NCBI RefSeq assembly: GCF_030823375.1 | Contig: NZ_JAUSXB010000001.1 | Coordinates: 1,426,001-1,490,000, forward strand | Direction: 5' to 3' | Length of the DNA: 64,000 bases | From: Pseudarthrobacter siccitolerans | GTDB lineage: Bacteria > Actinomycetota > Actinomycetes > Actinomycetales > Micrococcaceae | Shown: positions 33,800-42,334 of the stretch, in pieces | Position numbering within the stretch: position 1 is the first letter of the stretch | How the letters are laid out: each line of letters opens with the position of its first letter | The notes under the pieces: model-generated | Told to the model about the DNA's origin: nothing | Databases searched by the model: none | The model's input: only the letters and a program-made list of their open reading frames with translations | Position numbers and translations under genes: made by a program

Positions 33800-34267
33800 A
33801 TGCGCAGAACCTACTCGGTCATCGCCTGGATCATCGCCGGCGGCGTCGTGGTGCAGGCCGCTTCGATCGCCTTCGGCTTCGGCGGGATGGTCCGGTTTGT
33901 ACAGGACGGCGGCGTGGTCGACAAGGCCCTCATCGAGAGTCAACAGGCGACATTCACGGGTGATCTTGGCTTCCCGATCCACGCCATGGTCGGCGGGATG
34001 GTCATCCCGATCGCCGCCCTCGCGCTGCTCATCATCTCGTTCTTCGTGAAGGTGCGGGGAGTACGCCTCGGGGCGGCCATAGTGTTCGGCCTGGTGGCGT
34101 TGCAGATCACCCTCGGTTACTCCATCACCGATATGCCCTACCTCGGCCTGATCCACGGTGCAAATGCCCTCGCCGTGCTGCTTACCGCCGTCAACGCGGC
34201 GCTGCGCGTGAGGCGTTCCGCCATGGTGGGCCCTGCGGTACCCGCCGCCGATGTCACCGCGCCCTGA
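33800..34267 (+). CDS. Four-span membrane protein, DUF6220-like
   Basis: 155 residues with four hydrophobic segments (about 7-28, 58-82, 88-108, 113-134), resembling small actinobacterial membrane proteins of unknown function. Preceded by AGGAGGAGG. Its last 17 bp overlap the start of the multicopper oxidase gene, so they are co-translated. Under the control region shared with the divergent kinase. Confidence 0.75.
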   Translation: MRRTYSVIAWIIAGGVVVQAASIAFGFGGMVRFVQDGGVVDKALIESQQATFTGDLGFPIHAMVGGMVIPIAALALLIISFFVKVRGVRLGAAIVFGLVALQITLGYSITDMPYLGLIHGANALAVLLTAVNAALRVRRSAMVGPAVPAADVTAP

Positions 34268-35720
34268 CCTGGTCCGGCGCCTGGCAGCAGGCATCGCGGT
34301 AGCCAGCGTCGTTGGCCTCGGCGCCCTCTGGTGGAGTTCGACCCTCCTGGGCGAGTACTCGGTGATGGCTATGGGCAGCGGGAACGCCGCCCATGTCCAC
34401 GATTCAGGCTCAGTTGGCCAGGCGGGTGCCGTCAGCGTCAGTGCGCTGGCCGCGGACCCGCTCCGGTCTCCTGACGTTCGCGTCGAGCTCGTCGCGCGCC
34501 AGGGGACGGTCGATATTCCCGGGGGGCGCCCGTTCATGGGCTACACCGTGAACGGCACCTCCCCAGGGCCCACAATCCGCGCCCGGCAGGGAGACCTCGT
34601 GGAGGCGGTGTTCGTCAACGAGTCGGTGGAGGCCGGCGCTACCCTGCACTGGCATGGCGTTGACGTGCCCAACGCGGCGGACGGTGTCGCTGGGGTCACC
34701 CAGGACGCAGTTCCTGCCGGAGGCCGCCACGTTTACCGGTTCGTCGCGAAGGACGCCGGCACCTACTGGTATCACTCTCACCAGATGTCGCATGAGCAGG
34801 TTGAAGGCGGCCTGTTTGGTGCAGTCGTCATCGAGCCCGTCCACCGGCCGGCAAACGGAGGCGACATCGACGCCGTCGCACTGCTGCACATTTACGGCGG
34901 CCAGCATACCCTCAACGGGGGTTTGCAGGATGAACATCTGCCGGCGGGAGCGGGCTCCACGGTGCGGGTGCGTGTCATCAATACCGACCAGGGCACAGCG
35001 GCAGTCTGGTCAGCCGCTCCCTTCCGTGTGGCGGCCACCGACGGGCACGAGGTGAACGGTCCAGCCGTCGTCGAGAGTCGGACGCTGCTCATCCCCGCGG
35101 GCGGCCGGGCAGACGTCACCATGCAGGCCCCGGCTGCTGGCTCGGTGCGCCTTCAGGTAGGCGGTGCCCGGAGTGTCACCATCGGTGATCCGGCTGCCAT
35201 GGCTCCGCCCTCACGCCAGCCCGGCGGGACCGTCGACCTGCTGGCGTATGGAGCCCCAGCATCGCCTGCATTCGACGCCCGGCAGCCGGACCGCACCTTC
35301 GACTACGTAATCGGGCGCAGTTTTGGCCTCATCGATGGCCGCCCCGGCAACTTCTGGACGATCAACGGCCAGCTCTTCCCGAACGTGCCGATGTTCCATG
35401 TGCGCGAGGGGGACATGGTCCTGATGCGCATCAAAAACGACACATCCGAAGTGCATCCGATGCACCTGCACGGCCACCACGCCGTTATCCTCTCGCGCGA
35501 CGGCCAATTGGCGTCGGGGAGCCCCTGGTGGGTCGATTCGCTGGATGTCCACCCCGGCCAGTCCTACGAGATAGCCTTCCTCGCCGACAACCCGGGGATC
35601 TGGAGCGACCACTGCCACACCCTGGCACACGCCGTCGACGGCCTCGTAGCGCACCTCATGTACGAAGGCGTCACCACACCGTTCACCATCAACGGCGCGC
35701 GGGGCAATCAGCCCGAGTAG
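34251..35720 (+). CDS. Membrane-anchored multicopper oxidase
   Basis: 489 residues. An N-terminal uncleaved anchor or signal (about 8-32) leads to three cupredoxin-like parts. Copper ligands are visible in order: HWHG (H133, H135), YHSH (H175, H177), HPMHLHGHH (H402, H405, H407) and HCHTLAHAVDGL (H454, C455, H456, H460). The axial position ten residues after the type-1 Cys is Leu465, not Met, as in high-potential laccases. Likely oxidises phenols, Cu(I) or manganese outside the membrane. Its end overlaps the convergent acyl-CoA synthetase by 13 bp. Confidence 0.92.
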   Translation: MSPRPDLVRRLAAGIAVASVVGLGALWWSSTLLGEYSVMAMGSGNAAHVHDSGSVGQAGAVSVSALAADPLRSPDVRVELVARQGTVDIPGGRPFMGYTVNGTSPGPTIRARQGDLVEAVFVNESVEAGATLHWHGVDVPNAADGVAGVTQDAVPAGGRHVYRFVAKDAGTYWYHSHQMSHEQVEGGLFGAVVIEPVHRPANGGDIDAVALLHIYGGQHTLNGGLQDEHLPAGAGSTVRVRVINTDQGTAAVWSAAPFRVAATDGHEVNGPAVVESRTLLIPAGGRADVTMQAPAAGSVRLQVGGARSVTIGDPAAMAPPSRQPGGTVDLLAYGAPASPAFDARQPDRTFDYVIGRSFGLIDGRPGNFWTINGQLFPNVPMFHVREGDMVLMRIKNDTSEVHPMHLHGHHAVILSRDGQLASGSPWWVDSLDVHPGQSYEIAFLADNPGIWSDHCHTLAHAVDGLVAHLMYEGVTTPFTINGARGNQPE

Positions 35721-37441
35721 GGCGCAACGCGGGGTCGCAGCCCCAGCCGGGCCACCGCCTCTTCGCGCATCTCCACCTTCCGGACCTTCCCGGAGACGGT
35801 CATCGGGAAGCTTTCCCGCACATCCACGTAGCGGGGAATTTTGTAGTGGGCCAGCTTGCCCCGGCAGAAGGCGGCAACATCGGAAGCATCCAGCGGTCCG
35901 GCCCCGGGCTTGAGGATGATGCAAGCCATGAGCTCCTCCCCGTACTTGGTGTCAGGCACCCCGATGACCTGCACATCCTGGATGTCCGGGTGGGTGTAAA
36001 GGAACTCCTCGATTTCGCGCGGATAGATGTTCTCGCCGCCCCTGATCACCATGTCCTTGATCCTGCCCTCAATGACCACGTAGCCGTCGTCGTCCATCCG
36101 GGCAAGGTCGCCGGTGTGCATCCAGCCGTCGGCGTCGATGGCCTCGGCGGTTTTGTCCGTCTGGTTCCAGTACCCTTCCATCACGGCGTAGCCGCGGGTG
36201 CACAGCTCCCCGATCTGCCCGCGTTCCAGGACGTCGCCGGAGCCCGGATCAACGATCTTGCTTTCCAGGTGCGGCATGGTGCGTCCCACGGTTTCCGTCC
36301 GCTGCTCCAGGGTGTCGCCGTCCCGGGTCATCGTGGACACCGGCGAAGTTTCGGTCATCCCGTAGCAAATGGCAACATCGCGCATGTTCATCTCCGAGAT
36401 GACCCGGTTCATCACCTCGATGGGGCACAGCGAGCCGGCCATCACCCCGGTGCGGAGCGTGGACAGGTCGTAGGAGGCAAAGTCCGGCAGCGCGAGTTCG
36501 GCGATGAACATGGTGGGCACCCCGTACAGCGACGTGCCGCCGAAGTCCTGCACCGCCTCAAGCGCGGCAGACGGATTGAAGCCGCGGCCCGGGATGATGG
36601 TGGCCGCGCCATGGCTCAGCGCATTCAGGTTGCCAATCACCATGCCGAAGCAGTGATAAAACGGCACCGGGATCACCACCCGGTCGTGTTCGGTGTACCC
36701 CAGCAGCTCCCCTATCGAGAAGCCGTTGTTCAGGATGTTGTGGTGGGTAAGGGTGGCCCCCTTGGGAAAGCCCGTGGTCCCGGAGGTGTACTGCAGGTTG
36801 ATGGGATCGTGCGGGTTGAGTTCAGCCATGCGTGCCTTCAGGGCGGCATGTCCGACGCCGTCCGCCCGCCTCAGCAGCTCAGCGTAAGTAAGCTCCGCGT
36901 CGCTGAGCGGGACGGCGCCGTCGGACCCGTCCCCGCCGGTCCCCTCCCAGCTGGAACCTTTCCCGCCGGGCAAGGGAAGGAACACGAGCTCACGCAGGTC
37001 GGGGCATTCGGCGAGCGCCTTGCGTGCCATGCCCACATAGTCACTGTTCTGGTCCGCGGGCGCCGTGACCAGCATCCGCATGCCGTTCTGCTTCACTACG
37101 AACTCCAGTTCGTGGCTGCGGTAGGAGGGATTGACGTTGACCAGGATCGCGCCCACCTTGGCCGTTGCGTACTGGAGCAGCGTCCACTCGGCGCAGTTCG
37201 GGCTCCAGATCCCCACCCTTTCCCCTTTGGCGACGCCCAGGGCGAGCAGCGCGCGTGCCAGCCGGTCCACGTCGTCGTTCATTTTGGTGTAGCTCCACCG
37301 CCTGGCGTCAGCGCCGGGCACCGGGGCCGCCTCGATCAGTGCGTCGTGGAGCGGGAACCTGGCCACCATCTGTTCGAAGTTCCCGCCGATGGTCTCCTCG
37401 AGCAACGGGACGTCAGTGTCCCCGGCTGTGTAAGCGCGCAT
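35708..37441 (-). CDS. Fatty acid/aryl-CoA synthetase (AMP-binding)
   Basis: 577-residue ANL enzyme that activates a carboxylic acid to its CoA thioester through an acyl-adenylate. The AMP-binding P-loop YTSGTTGFPKG (about 217-228), YGMTETSP, DGWMHTGDLARMDDDG, the hinge RIKDMVIRGGENIYP and the catalytic Lys in MTVSGKVRK are all present. Resembles medium/long-chain fatty acyl-CoA ligases (FadD35/AcsM-like). Start ATG 37441. Confidence 0.92.
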   Translation of the reverse strand: MRAYTAGDTDVPLLEETIGGNFEQMVARFPLHDALIEAAPVPGADARRWSYTKMNDDVDRLARALLALGVAKGERVGIWSPNCAEWTLLQYATAKVGAILVNVNPSYRSHELEFVVKQNGMRMLVTAPADQNSDYVGMARKALAECPDLRELVFLPLPGGKGSSWEGTGGDGSDGAVPLSDAELTYAELLRRADGVGHAALKARMAELNPHDPINLQYTSGTTGFPKGATLTHHNILNNGFSIGELLGYTEHDRVVIPVPFYHCFGMVIGNLNALSHGAATIIPGRGFNPSAALEAVQDFGGTSLYGVPTMFIAELALPDFASYDLSTLRTGVMAGSLCPIEVMNRVISEMNMRDVAICYGMTETSPVSTMTRDGDTLEQRTETVGRTMPHLESKIVDPGSGDVLERGQIGELCTRGYAVMEGYWNQTDKTAEAIDADGWMHTGDLARMDDDGYVVIEGRIKDMVIRGGENIYPREIEEFLYTHPDIQDVQVIGVPDTKYGEELMACIILKPGAGPLDASDVAAFCRGKLAHYKIPRYVDVRESFPMTVSGKVRKVEMREEAVARLGLRPRVAPYSG

Positions 37442-37555
37442 GAGGGCACGCTACCAAGCGCCTCCCGGCAATAAAAGCATTTGGGCTGCGCAACAGTGGG
37501 ATGGCCGGCGTAAACAGGAGCGGGGCCGCAGGCGGTGGCCGGTATTGTGAAAACC

Positions 37556-37834
37556 ATGAGTTCTCCCATTGACCTGCAGGCAACGTTCATCCCCAACGAC
37601 GGCGAGTTTTACCGTGTAAAGCTGGCCCTGGAAATCGCCATTGACGAGGTGGTGAACGAACCCGGCTGCATCCGTTACGAGCTGACGGAAGCCACCGAGG
37701 ACAAGCTGGTCCTGACCGAGCAGTGGGCTTCGGAAGAAGACCTGGCGAAGCACTCCAAAGGCATCGCCGTCCAGGACCTGAACGAGTCCCTGAGCGCCCT
37801 GCTGGCCGAACCCGTCCAGCTGGAACGCCTCTAA
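37556..37834 (+). CDS. ABM-family antibiotic biosynthesis/quinol monooxygenase-like protein
   Basis: 92 residues (short ferredoxin-like monooxygenase fold): starts SSPIDLQATF, contains GCIRYELTEATEDKLVLTEQWAS-like strands and DLAKHSKGIAVQDL. Members include YgiN-type quinol monooxygenases. ATG 37556 lacks a good ribosome-binding site; TATTGT (37543-37548) is 7 bases upstream, so a leaderless message is plausible. An upstream GTG at 37535 would add seven residues. A long terminator follows. Confidence 0.82.
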   Translation: MSSPIDLQATFIPNDGEFYRVKLALEIAIDEVVNEPGCIRYELTEATEDKLVLTEQWASEEDLAKHSKGIAVQDLNESLSALLAEPVQLERL

Positions 37835-37856
37835 CACCCCTCACCTCGTTAACGCG

Positions 37857-37890
37857 GAAGCGGCGCCCTCCTGATGGAGGGCGCCGCTTC
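37857..37890. terminator. Bidirectional terminator
   Basis: Perfect 15-bp GC-rich stem (37857-37871 with 37876-37890) and TGAT loop between convergent ABM and thioredoxin genes. Confidence 0.85.
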
Positions 37891-37915
37891 GAAGTTTAAG
37901 GAAAGGGTGTTGGGA

Positions 37916-38332
37916 TCATGCTTCGGGAATCTGGGTGCCGTCCTGGCGGCCGGGCGCGGCCGCAGCGGCTTCCTCCCGCTGGCGTGCCACGTGGGCGTGG
38001 ACCTCTTCCATGTCCAGGGCCTTCACGGCGTCAACCACCTGTTCCAGCTGCTGGGCGTTCAGGGCGCCGGGCTGAGAGAACACCAGCACCTTTTCGCGGA
38101 AGGCCATGAGCGTGGGAATGGACGAGATGCCGGCCTCAGCTGCGAGCTGCTGCTCAGCCTCCGTGTCCACCTTGGTGAAGAGGACATCCGGGTGCTTCTC
38201 GGAAACGGCCGAGTATGTGGGGCCGAACTGCTTGCAGGGGCCGCACCATTCTGCCCAGAAATCCACCAGGACAATGTCATTGCCCTCAATGGTTGATGCG
38301 AACTGTTCGCCGGTGATGTCAAGGGTAGCCAT
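37916..38332 (-). CDS. trxA: Thioredoxin
   Basis: 138 residues. Redox-active WCGPC at 29-33 (C30, C33), VDFWAEWCGPCKQFGP strand, and cis-proline in SSIPTL. The C-terminus has about 30 extra residues beyond the usual 105-110, ending with a low-complexity Ala-rich tail. Not next to trxB or the chromosome-end cluster, so a second thioredoxin in the genome is plausible. ATG 38332. Confidence 0.93.
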   Translation of the reverse strand: MATLDITGEQFASTIEGNDIVLVDFWAEWCGPCKQFGPTYSAVSEKHPDVLFTKVDTEAEQQLAAEAGISSIPTLMAFREKVLVFSQPGALNAQQLEQVVDAVKALDMEEVHAHVARQREEAAAAAPGRQDGTQIPEA

Positions 38333-38488
38333 GTTTCAACGGTACGCTCGGCGGCGCGGGATGTCGCGGCAGGAGCCCCCTGTTCGCTTCCCGCGTCATC
38401 GGGAATAACCCGGCGACGTCATGTACAGCAGCTCCGCAAAGCCTTATCTTGGGGTCATCAGCTGCTCTGCCGCAGCAAAGGAGGGCCC

Positions 38489-39412
38489 ATGGCCATTGCT
38501 GTCTCCGCCCGCTCCCTTGTGAAGAAGTTTGGCCGCCGGGAAGTGCTGCACGGTGTTGACTTCGAGGTGGAGGCCGGCACTGTTTTCGGGGTCATCGGGC
38601 CGAACGGCGCGGGCAAGACCACCACCATGCGCTGCCTCCTGGACATCATCCGGCCCAGCGGCGGCGAAGTGCGGGTGCTGGGTGTGGATCCCCGGCGGGG
38701 CGGGCCGGAGCTGCGCCGCCGCATCGGCTACCTTCCCGGCGAGTTGTTCCTCGAAGGCAGGGTAACGGGGCGCAGGCTGCTGGCCCACTATGAGGCCATC
38801 AGCGGCCCGGTTCCGGCCGGCCGCATTGACGCGCTCGCCGAGCGGCTGGGACTGGACCTGGACCGCCATACACGCAAGCTGTCCAAAGGCAACAAGCAGA
38901 AACTGGGTCTGGTGCAGGCGTTTATGCACCAGCCGGAACTGCTGGTGCTTGATGAGCCCACCAGCGGCCTGGACCCCCTGGTCCAGCAGGAGTTCCATGC
39001 CATGGTGCGCGAGGCACGGCACCAGGGCCAGACCATCTTCCTCAGCTCCCATGTCCTCAGCGAGGTCCAGCAGACTGCGGACACGGTCGCCATTCTGCGG
39101 GACGGGCGGATCATCACGGTTGAATCCGTCACCGGACTGCGCGAAGGCGCGGTGCGCCGCGTCCGGTTCACCGCGCATGGAATAGCAGCGCGCGACGCCG
39201 TTGCGCTGCTCACTGGCGTCCCCGGCGTCGGGCAGGTGGAGGTGCTTGAGGCCGACGGCGCCGTCACGCTGTCCGCCACCCTGGAAGGAGCCATCCAGCC
39301 GCTGGTCCGGATGCTTGGCCAGTTGGAACTGACGGACCTCGTCCTCGAAGAGCCCGACCTGGAGGAAGCCGTGCTGAGGATGTATGCCGGCCCGCGGGAG
39401 GCGCTCCGGTGA
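38489..39412 (+). CDS. ABC exporter ATP-binding protein
   Basis: 307 residues. Walker A GPNGAGKT (37-44), signature LSKGNKQKL (131-139, where the usual LSGGQ has K, N and K), Walker B LLVLDEP (151-157), and a H-loop SSH. CcmA/NatA-type exporter ATPase with a C-terminal extension of about 90 residues. AAGGAGG precedes the ATG 38489. Its stop overlaps the start of the permease in a GTGA. Confidence 0.9.
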   Translation: MAIAVSARSLVKKFGRREVLHGVDFEVEAGTVFGVIGPNGAGKTTTMRCLLDIIRPSGGEVRVLGVDPRRGGPELRRRIGYLPGELFLEGRVTGRRLLAHYEAISGPVPAGRIDALAERLGLDLDRHTRKLSKGNKQKLGLVQAFMHQPELLVLDEPTSGLDPLVQQEFHAMVREARHQGQTIFLSSHVLSEVQQTADTVAILRDGRIITVESVTGLREGAVRRVRFTAHGIAARDAVALLTGVPGVGQVEVLEADGAVTLSATLEGAIQPLVRMLGQLELTDLVLEEPDLEEAVLRMYAGPREALR

Positions 39413-40209
39413 AGACGTCCCTTCCACTGTTCCGCCGGGCCTTCTTTGATCCATGGCGTTCCACTCTTGCCTGGGCGGCCGGCCTCGCCGCGGCCGCGTT
39501 CCTGTACCTGCCGCTGTACCCGTCCATCGGCGGCAGTGCCCAGATGCAGGAATTGATGGACGCCCTGCCCGTCGAGATGACCAAAGCGCTGAACTATGAC
39601 CAGATCGCCACGGGTCCCGGCTACACCCAGGCCACGCTGTTCGGGCTTCTTGGCTTCCTGCTGATGACCATCGCATCGGTGGCGTGGGGCGCCGCCGCCG
39701 TGGGCGGCGACGAGGAATCCGGCCAGCTGGAGCTGACACTCGCCCATGGAGTACGGCGCGTGCAGGTGGTGCTGGAACGCGCCCTCGCGCTGCTGCTGCG
39801 GTTGCTCATTTTGGCAGGCGTGGTCTTTGTCCTCGTGTCCTTGCTGAACGGGCCGTCCCAGCTGGGAATTGAGCCGGACAACCTGGCGGGGGCCACGGTC
39901 CTGTTCGCCGGGCTGGCGCTGCTTAGCGGCACCGCTGCTTTGTGCGCCGGCGCCGTCACCGGCCGCCGGACGTATGGCATCTCCGCCGGCGCGGCGGTGG
40001 GAGTTCTCGGATACGTGTTCAACGCCGTCGGCCGGCAAAGCCGGGATGTGGAGTGGCTGCTGGACATCAGCCCGTACCACTGGGCCTACGGCAATTCGCC
40101 CGTAGTCAACGGAGCGGACTGGGCAGCGGCCGCGTGGCTGTGGGGTCTCTCGGCGGCACTCGTGGCGATTGCCGCCGTCGCGCTTGAACGGCGGGACGTG
40201 GGAGTCTAA
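39409..40209 (+). CDS. ABC-2-type permease
   Basis: 266 residues with about six membrane spans (near 20-40, 80-100, 115-140, 158-180, 187-207, 240-260). The DEESGQLELTLAHGVRRVQVVLERALALLL-like segment (shown in part) is typical of the ABC-2 permeases that pair with the ATPase upstream. Substrate unknown; possibly an antibiotic or lipid. Starts with GTG 39409, overlapping the ATPase stop. Confidence 0.87.
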   Translation: MKTSLPLFRRAFFDPWRSTLAWAAGLAAAAFLYLPLYPSIGGSAQMQELMDALPVEMTKALNYDQIATGPGYTQATLFGLLGFLLMTIASVAWGAAAVGGDEESGQLELTLAHGVRRVQVVLERALALLLRLLILAGVVFVLVSLLNGPSQLGIEPDNLAGATVLFAGLALLSGTAALCAGAVTGRRTYGISAGAAVGVLGYVFNAVGRQSRDVEWLLDISPYHWAYGNSPVVNGADWAAAAWLWGLSAALVAIAAVALERRDVGV

Positions 40210-40237
40210 GCCGCTGGGGCGATTTCCCGCGTCGGCG

Positions 40238-40783
40238 TTAGCCCCAGACGTGCGGCGCCGGCGTCCGGCTCCCCGGCAGGGCGCTGGAAGCCCGCCACTC
40301 ATGGACCCATTCGGGAAGGACCAAGTCCGCCGGGGGCTGGCCGAACTCCCGCAGGATCTCCTCCTGGCTGACGGGCCGGCCCCTGTGGACCAGCCGGGTG
40401 GCGATGTGGGCACGGGCGTACACCTCGCCGTCGGCCACCATGCGCTGCTCGAAGTAGATGGCCTTGGCATCCAGGCCAATGATCCGCGTTTCAATGGTGT
40501 ACTGCTGCCACAACTGAAGGGATTTGCGGAACGAGATGGTCTCTGCGGCCACCACCGGACTCCAGCCGCGGCGGCGCATCCGCTTCCACACACCGCTACG
40601 GACCATCAGGTCGAACCGGCCCAGGTCCATCAGGGACAGGTACATCCCGTTGTTGACGTGCAAGGCGATATCGATGTCCGTGGGCAGCACGCGAAGGGGC
40701 AGCGACGAGTGGCCCCAAACAGTCAGCGGTGGCCTCCGGGACGAGGTGATGAGCAGCAGGAGGGTTCTCAACAGCAGGTGCAT
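40238..40783 (-). CDS. 4HBT-fold thioesterase-like protein
   Basis: 181-residue hot-dog protein: signature RVLPTDIDIALHVNNGMYLSLMDLGRFD (about 31-58, shown in part) with the conserved Asp and Asn typical of 4-hydroxybenzoyl-CoA-thioesterase-fold/THEM6-like proteins, then SFRKSL, IYFEQRM, and ARAHIATRLV. Hydrolysis of an acyl-CoA is inferred. A hydrophobic N-terminus (1-14) may anchor it. Palindrome 40790-40809 lies 7 bp upstream of its start. Confidence 0.8.
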   Translation of the reverse strand: MHLLLRTLLLLITSSRRPPLTVWGHSSLPLRVLPTDIDIALHVNNGMYLSLMDLGRFDLMVRSGVWKRMRRRGWSPVVAAETISFRKSLQLWQQYTIETRIIGLDAKAIYFEQRMVADGEVYARAHIATRLVHRGRPVSQEEILREFGQPPADLVLPEWVHEWRASSALPGSRTPAPHVWG

Positions 40784-40789
40784 GCCTAC

Positions 40790-40809
40790 ATGTTACCTGC
40801 GAGTAACAT
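40790..40809. promoter_or_regulatory. Operator-like inverted repeat at the thioesterase promoter
   Basis: ATGTTAC-6-GTAACAT, perfect 7-bp half-sites, 7 bp before the thioesterase ATG. Looks like a site of a TetR/GntR-type acyl-metabolism regulator, whose gene is not in the neighbourhood. Confidence 0.55.
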
Positions 40810-41197
40810 CGGGGCTGCTGAAGGGCCGCCAAGACCGCTGGCATTCCGGCCTGCTGCGGCAGGTAGTACCCACAGCGGTTTTGCGTATCCGGGAGAGCAC
40901 TCCCAAGTACCCGCCCAAAATATTCGGGTAATCATTACTGGTGCCCGCACCTCCGGCGCTTCCTAGACTCGGGATTCCTAGGACCGAACATGTGCTGGCC
41001 TTTTCACCGGGTGGCTTCCGGGTGGCAGCGCCTTCTCGCGGAGCTTCCGTATCTTCTGGGTATGCGGACGCCTCCATCGTGCGCCGGCGGCGGCCCGGCT
41101 TGAGGCTGGGCCGCCGGTGCATCACACGCCGATCCGTCCTGCCCCGCTCCCTGCGCCTTGCAGCTGCCTGGGTGAACCGAATCCCGATGGGCTACCC
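40810..41197. other. Gene-free region upstream of the LysM gene
   Basis: No supported gene. It has a strong GC hairpin (41088-41096 with 41108-41116) and a TCCTAGGA palindrome near 40976-40983; otherwise nothing recognised. It may carry the LysM gene's promoter and leader. Confidence 0.5.
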
Positions 41198-42187
41198 ATG
41201 AACCAGCCATATCTTTCTTCTCCCGATGCTCCAAGCCGCAGTTTCGCCACCGATGTCCCCCGCTCCGACTTGACGGCTGGCCGCCCCACCATCAGCAACA
41301 AACTCTGGGCCGGGATGGCCACCGCCGCCGTTATGGCGGCAGTGGGAGTGGGGGCGCTTGCGGCACCGGCCACCCTCGCTCCAGCGGCTACCACGACGGC
41401 GGCGGCTCCCGTTGCCGAGGCCGTGGCCCAAGCGCGGGGTACTGTCGCTGATGCTGCGGGTGCCGGTTCTGCGGAGTCTGTCCAGGCGCCGGCGGAAGCG
41501 CCCGCTGCTGCCCCGCCTGCGGCGGAGGCACCGGCGGAGGCAGCACCGCCGCCACCCGCCGTCGAGCCCGCGCCTGCCCCTGAGCCGGCACCCACACCCG
41601 CCGCCGACGGAAACCAGTACCACGTGGTTCCCGGCGATACCGTCGGTTCCATTGCGGCCCGGTTCGGGGTGGACACGAACGCCATGCTCGCCGCGAACGG
41701 TCTGGGGCAGTACACCATCATCATCCCCGGACAGACGCTGGTCCTGACCGGCCCGGCCGTGGCCGTACCCATCGCGGCACCTGCTCCTGCACCTGGTCCT
41801 GTTTCGGCCCCGGCGCCAGCAGTTGTTCCGGCGCCCGCCCCGGTTGCGGCCGCTCCTGCCGTCCGGACCATTTACGTTGCCGGAGCCGGCGGGCAGTCCA
41901 TGGTGGATGCCTGCATCGGGCCCATCCATTTCACCCCCAACGACGGCTACTCCCTCTTCATCACGGAGCACGATTTCTGCGGCGGCTGGGCACGGTTCTC
42001 CGGAATCGGGGTGGGTGAGACGGTGAGCATCCCGGGCTACGGGACTTACACTGCGACGGCGCGCGGGCAGGTGCCCAACCCGGGGACCACCAACGACGTC
42101 ATCAATGTGTTTGGCGGTTTCCCCCGTGCAATCCTGCAGACCTGCATCCCGGGAACCAGCCAGATGCTCCTGATTGCCCTGAACTGA
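41198..42187 (+). CDS. LysM protein with sortase-like C-terminal domain
   Basis: 329 residues. A hydrophobic segment (about 37-60) follows a basic stretch, suggesting export; then Ala/Pro low-complexity linker; LysM domain YHVVPGDTVGSIAARFGVDTNAM to IIIPGQTLVL (about 141-184); another Ala/Pro linker; and a C-terminal domain (223-329) with GIGVGETVSIPGYGTY, a His258 in EHDFC and Cys316 in ILQTCIPGT. The His/Cys spacing and TC motif resemble sortases, but no Arg occurs after the Cys, so it may be inactive or differently catalytic. The LysM should bind peptidoglycan. ATG 41198; weak upstream ribosome-binding site. Confidence 0.75.
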   Translation: MNQPYLSSPDAPSRSFATDVPRSDLTAGRPTISNKLWAGMATAAVMAAVGVGALAAPATLAPAATTTAAAPVAEAVAQARGTVADAAGAGSAESVQAPAEAPAAAPPAAEAPAEAAPPPPAVEPAPAPEPAPTPAADGNQYHVVPGDTVGSIAARFGVDTNAMLAANGLGQYTIIIPGQTLVLTGPAVAVPIAAPAPAPGPVSAPAPAVVPAPAPVAAAPAVRTIYVAGAGGQSMVDACIGPIHFTPNDGYSLFITEHDFCGGWARFSGIGVGETVSIPGYGTYTATARGQVPNPGTTNDVINVFGGFPRAILQTCIPGTSQMLLIALN

Positions 42188-42286
42188 TAGGCCTGTCGCT
42201 GCCGGCCACCTGTATTCCTCAGCTTGTCCCCGGCTCCTAACCTTCAAGGCGGGGATCCGCGGACAAGGCCAGGAGCGGGCATAACT

Positions 42287-42314
42287 AACGCCACGGAGCG
42301 GACCCCGTGGCGTT
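42287..42314. terminator. Terminator between LysM and CBS genes
   Basis: 10-bp stem AACGCCACGG/CCGTGGCGTT with an 8-base loop, in the gap between convergent genes; no long T run. Confidence 0.65.
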
Positions 42315-42334
42315 GGGTTAGGAAAACTTGCCGG

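Noticed and set aside
35528..37474. Long plus-strand frame of about 648 residues opposite the acyl-CoA synthetase
   Set aside because: Shadow of the well-supported minus-strand synthetase; composition is Arg/Gly/Val/His-rich and lacks any family pattern.
40920..41197. c-di-AMP (ydaO-yuaA) riboswitch before the LysM gene
   Set aside because: A GGGTGAACC stretch and hairpins occur, but the conserved GGGGGACCC and CCGACAGCTAACC blocks are absent and the order is wrong.
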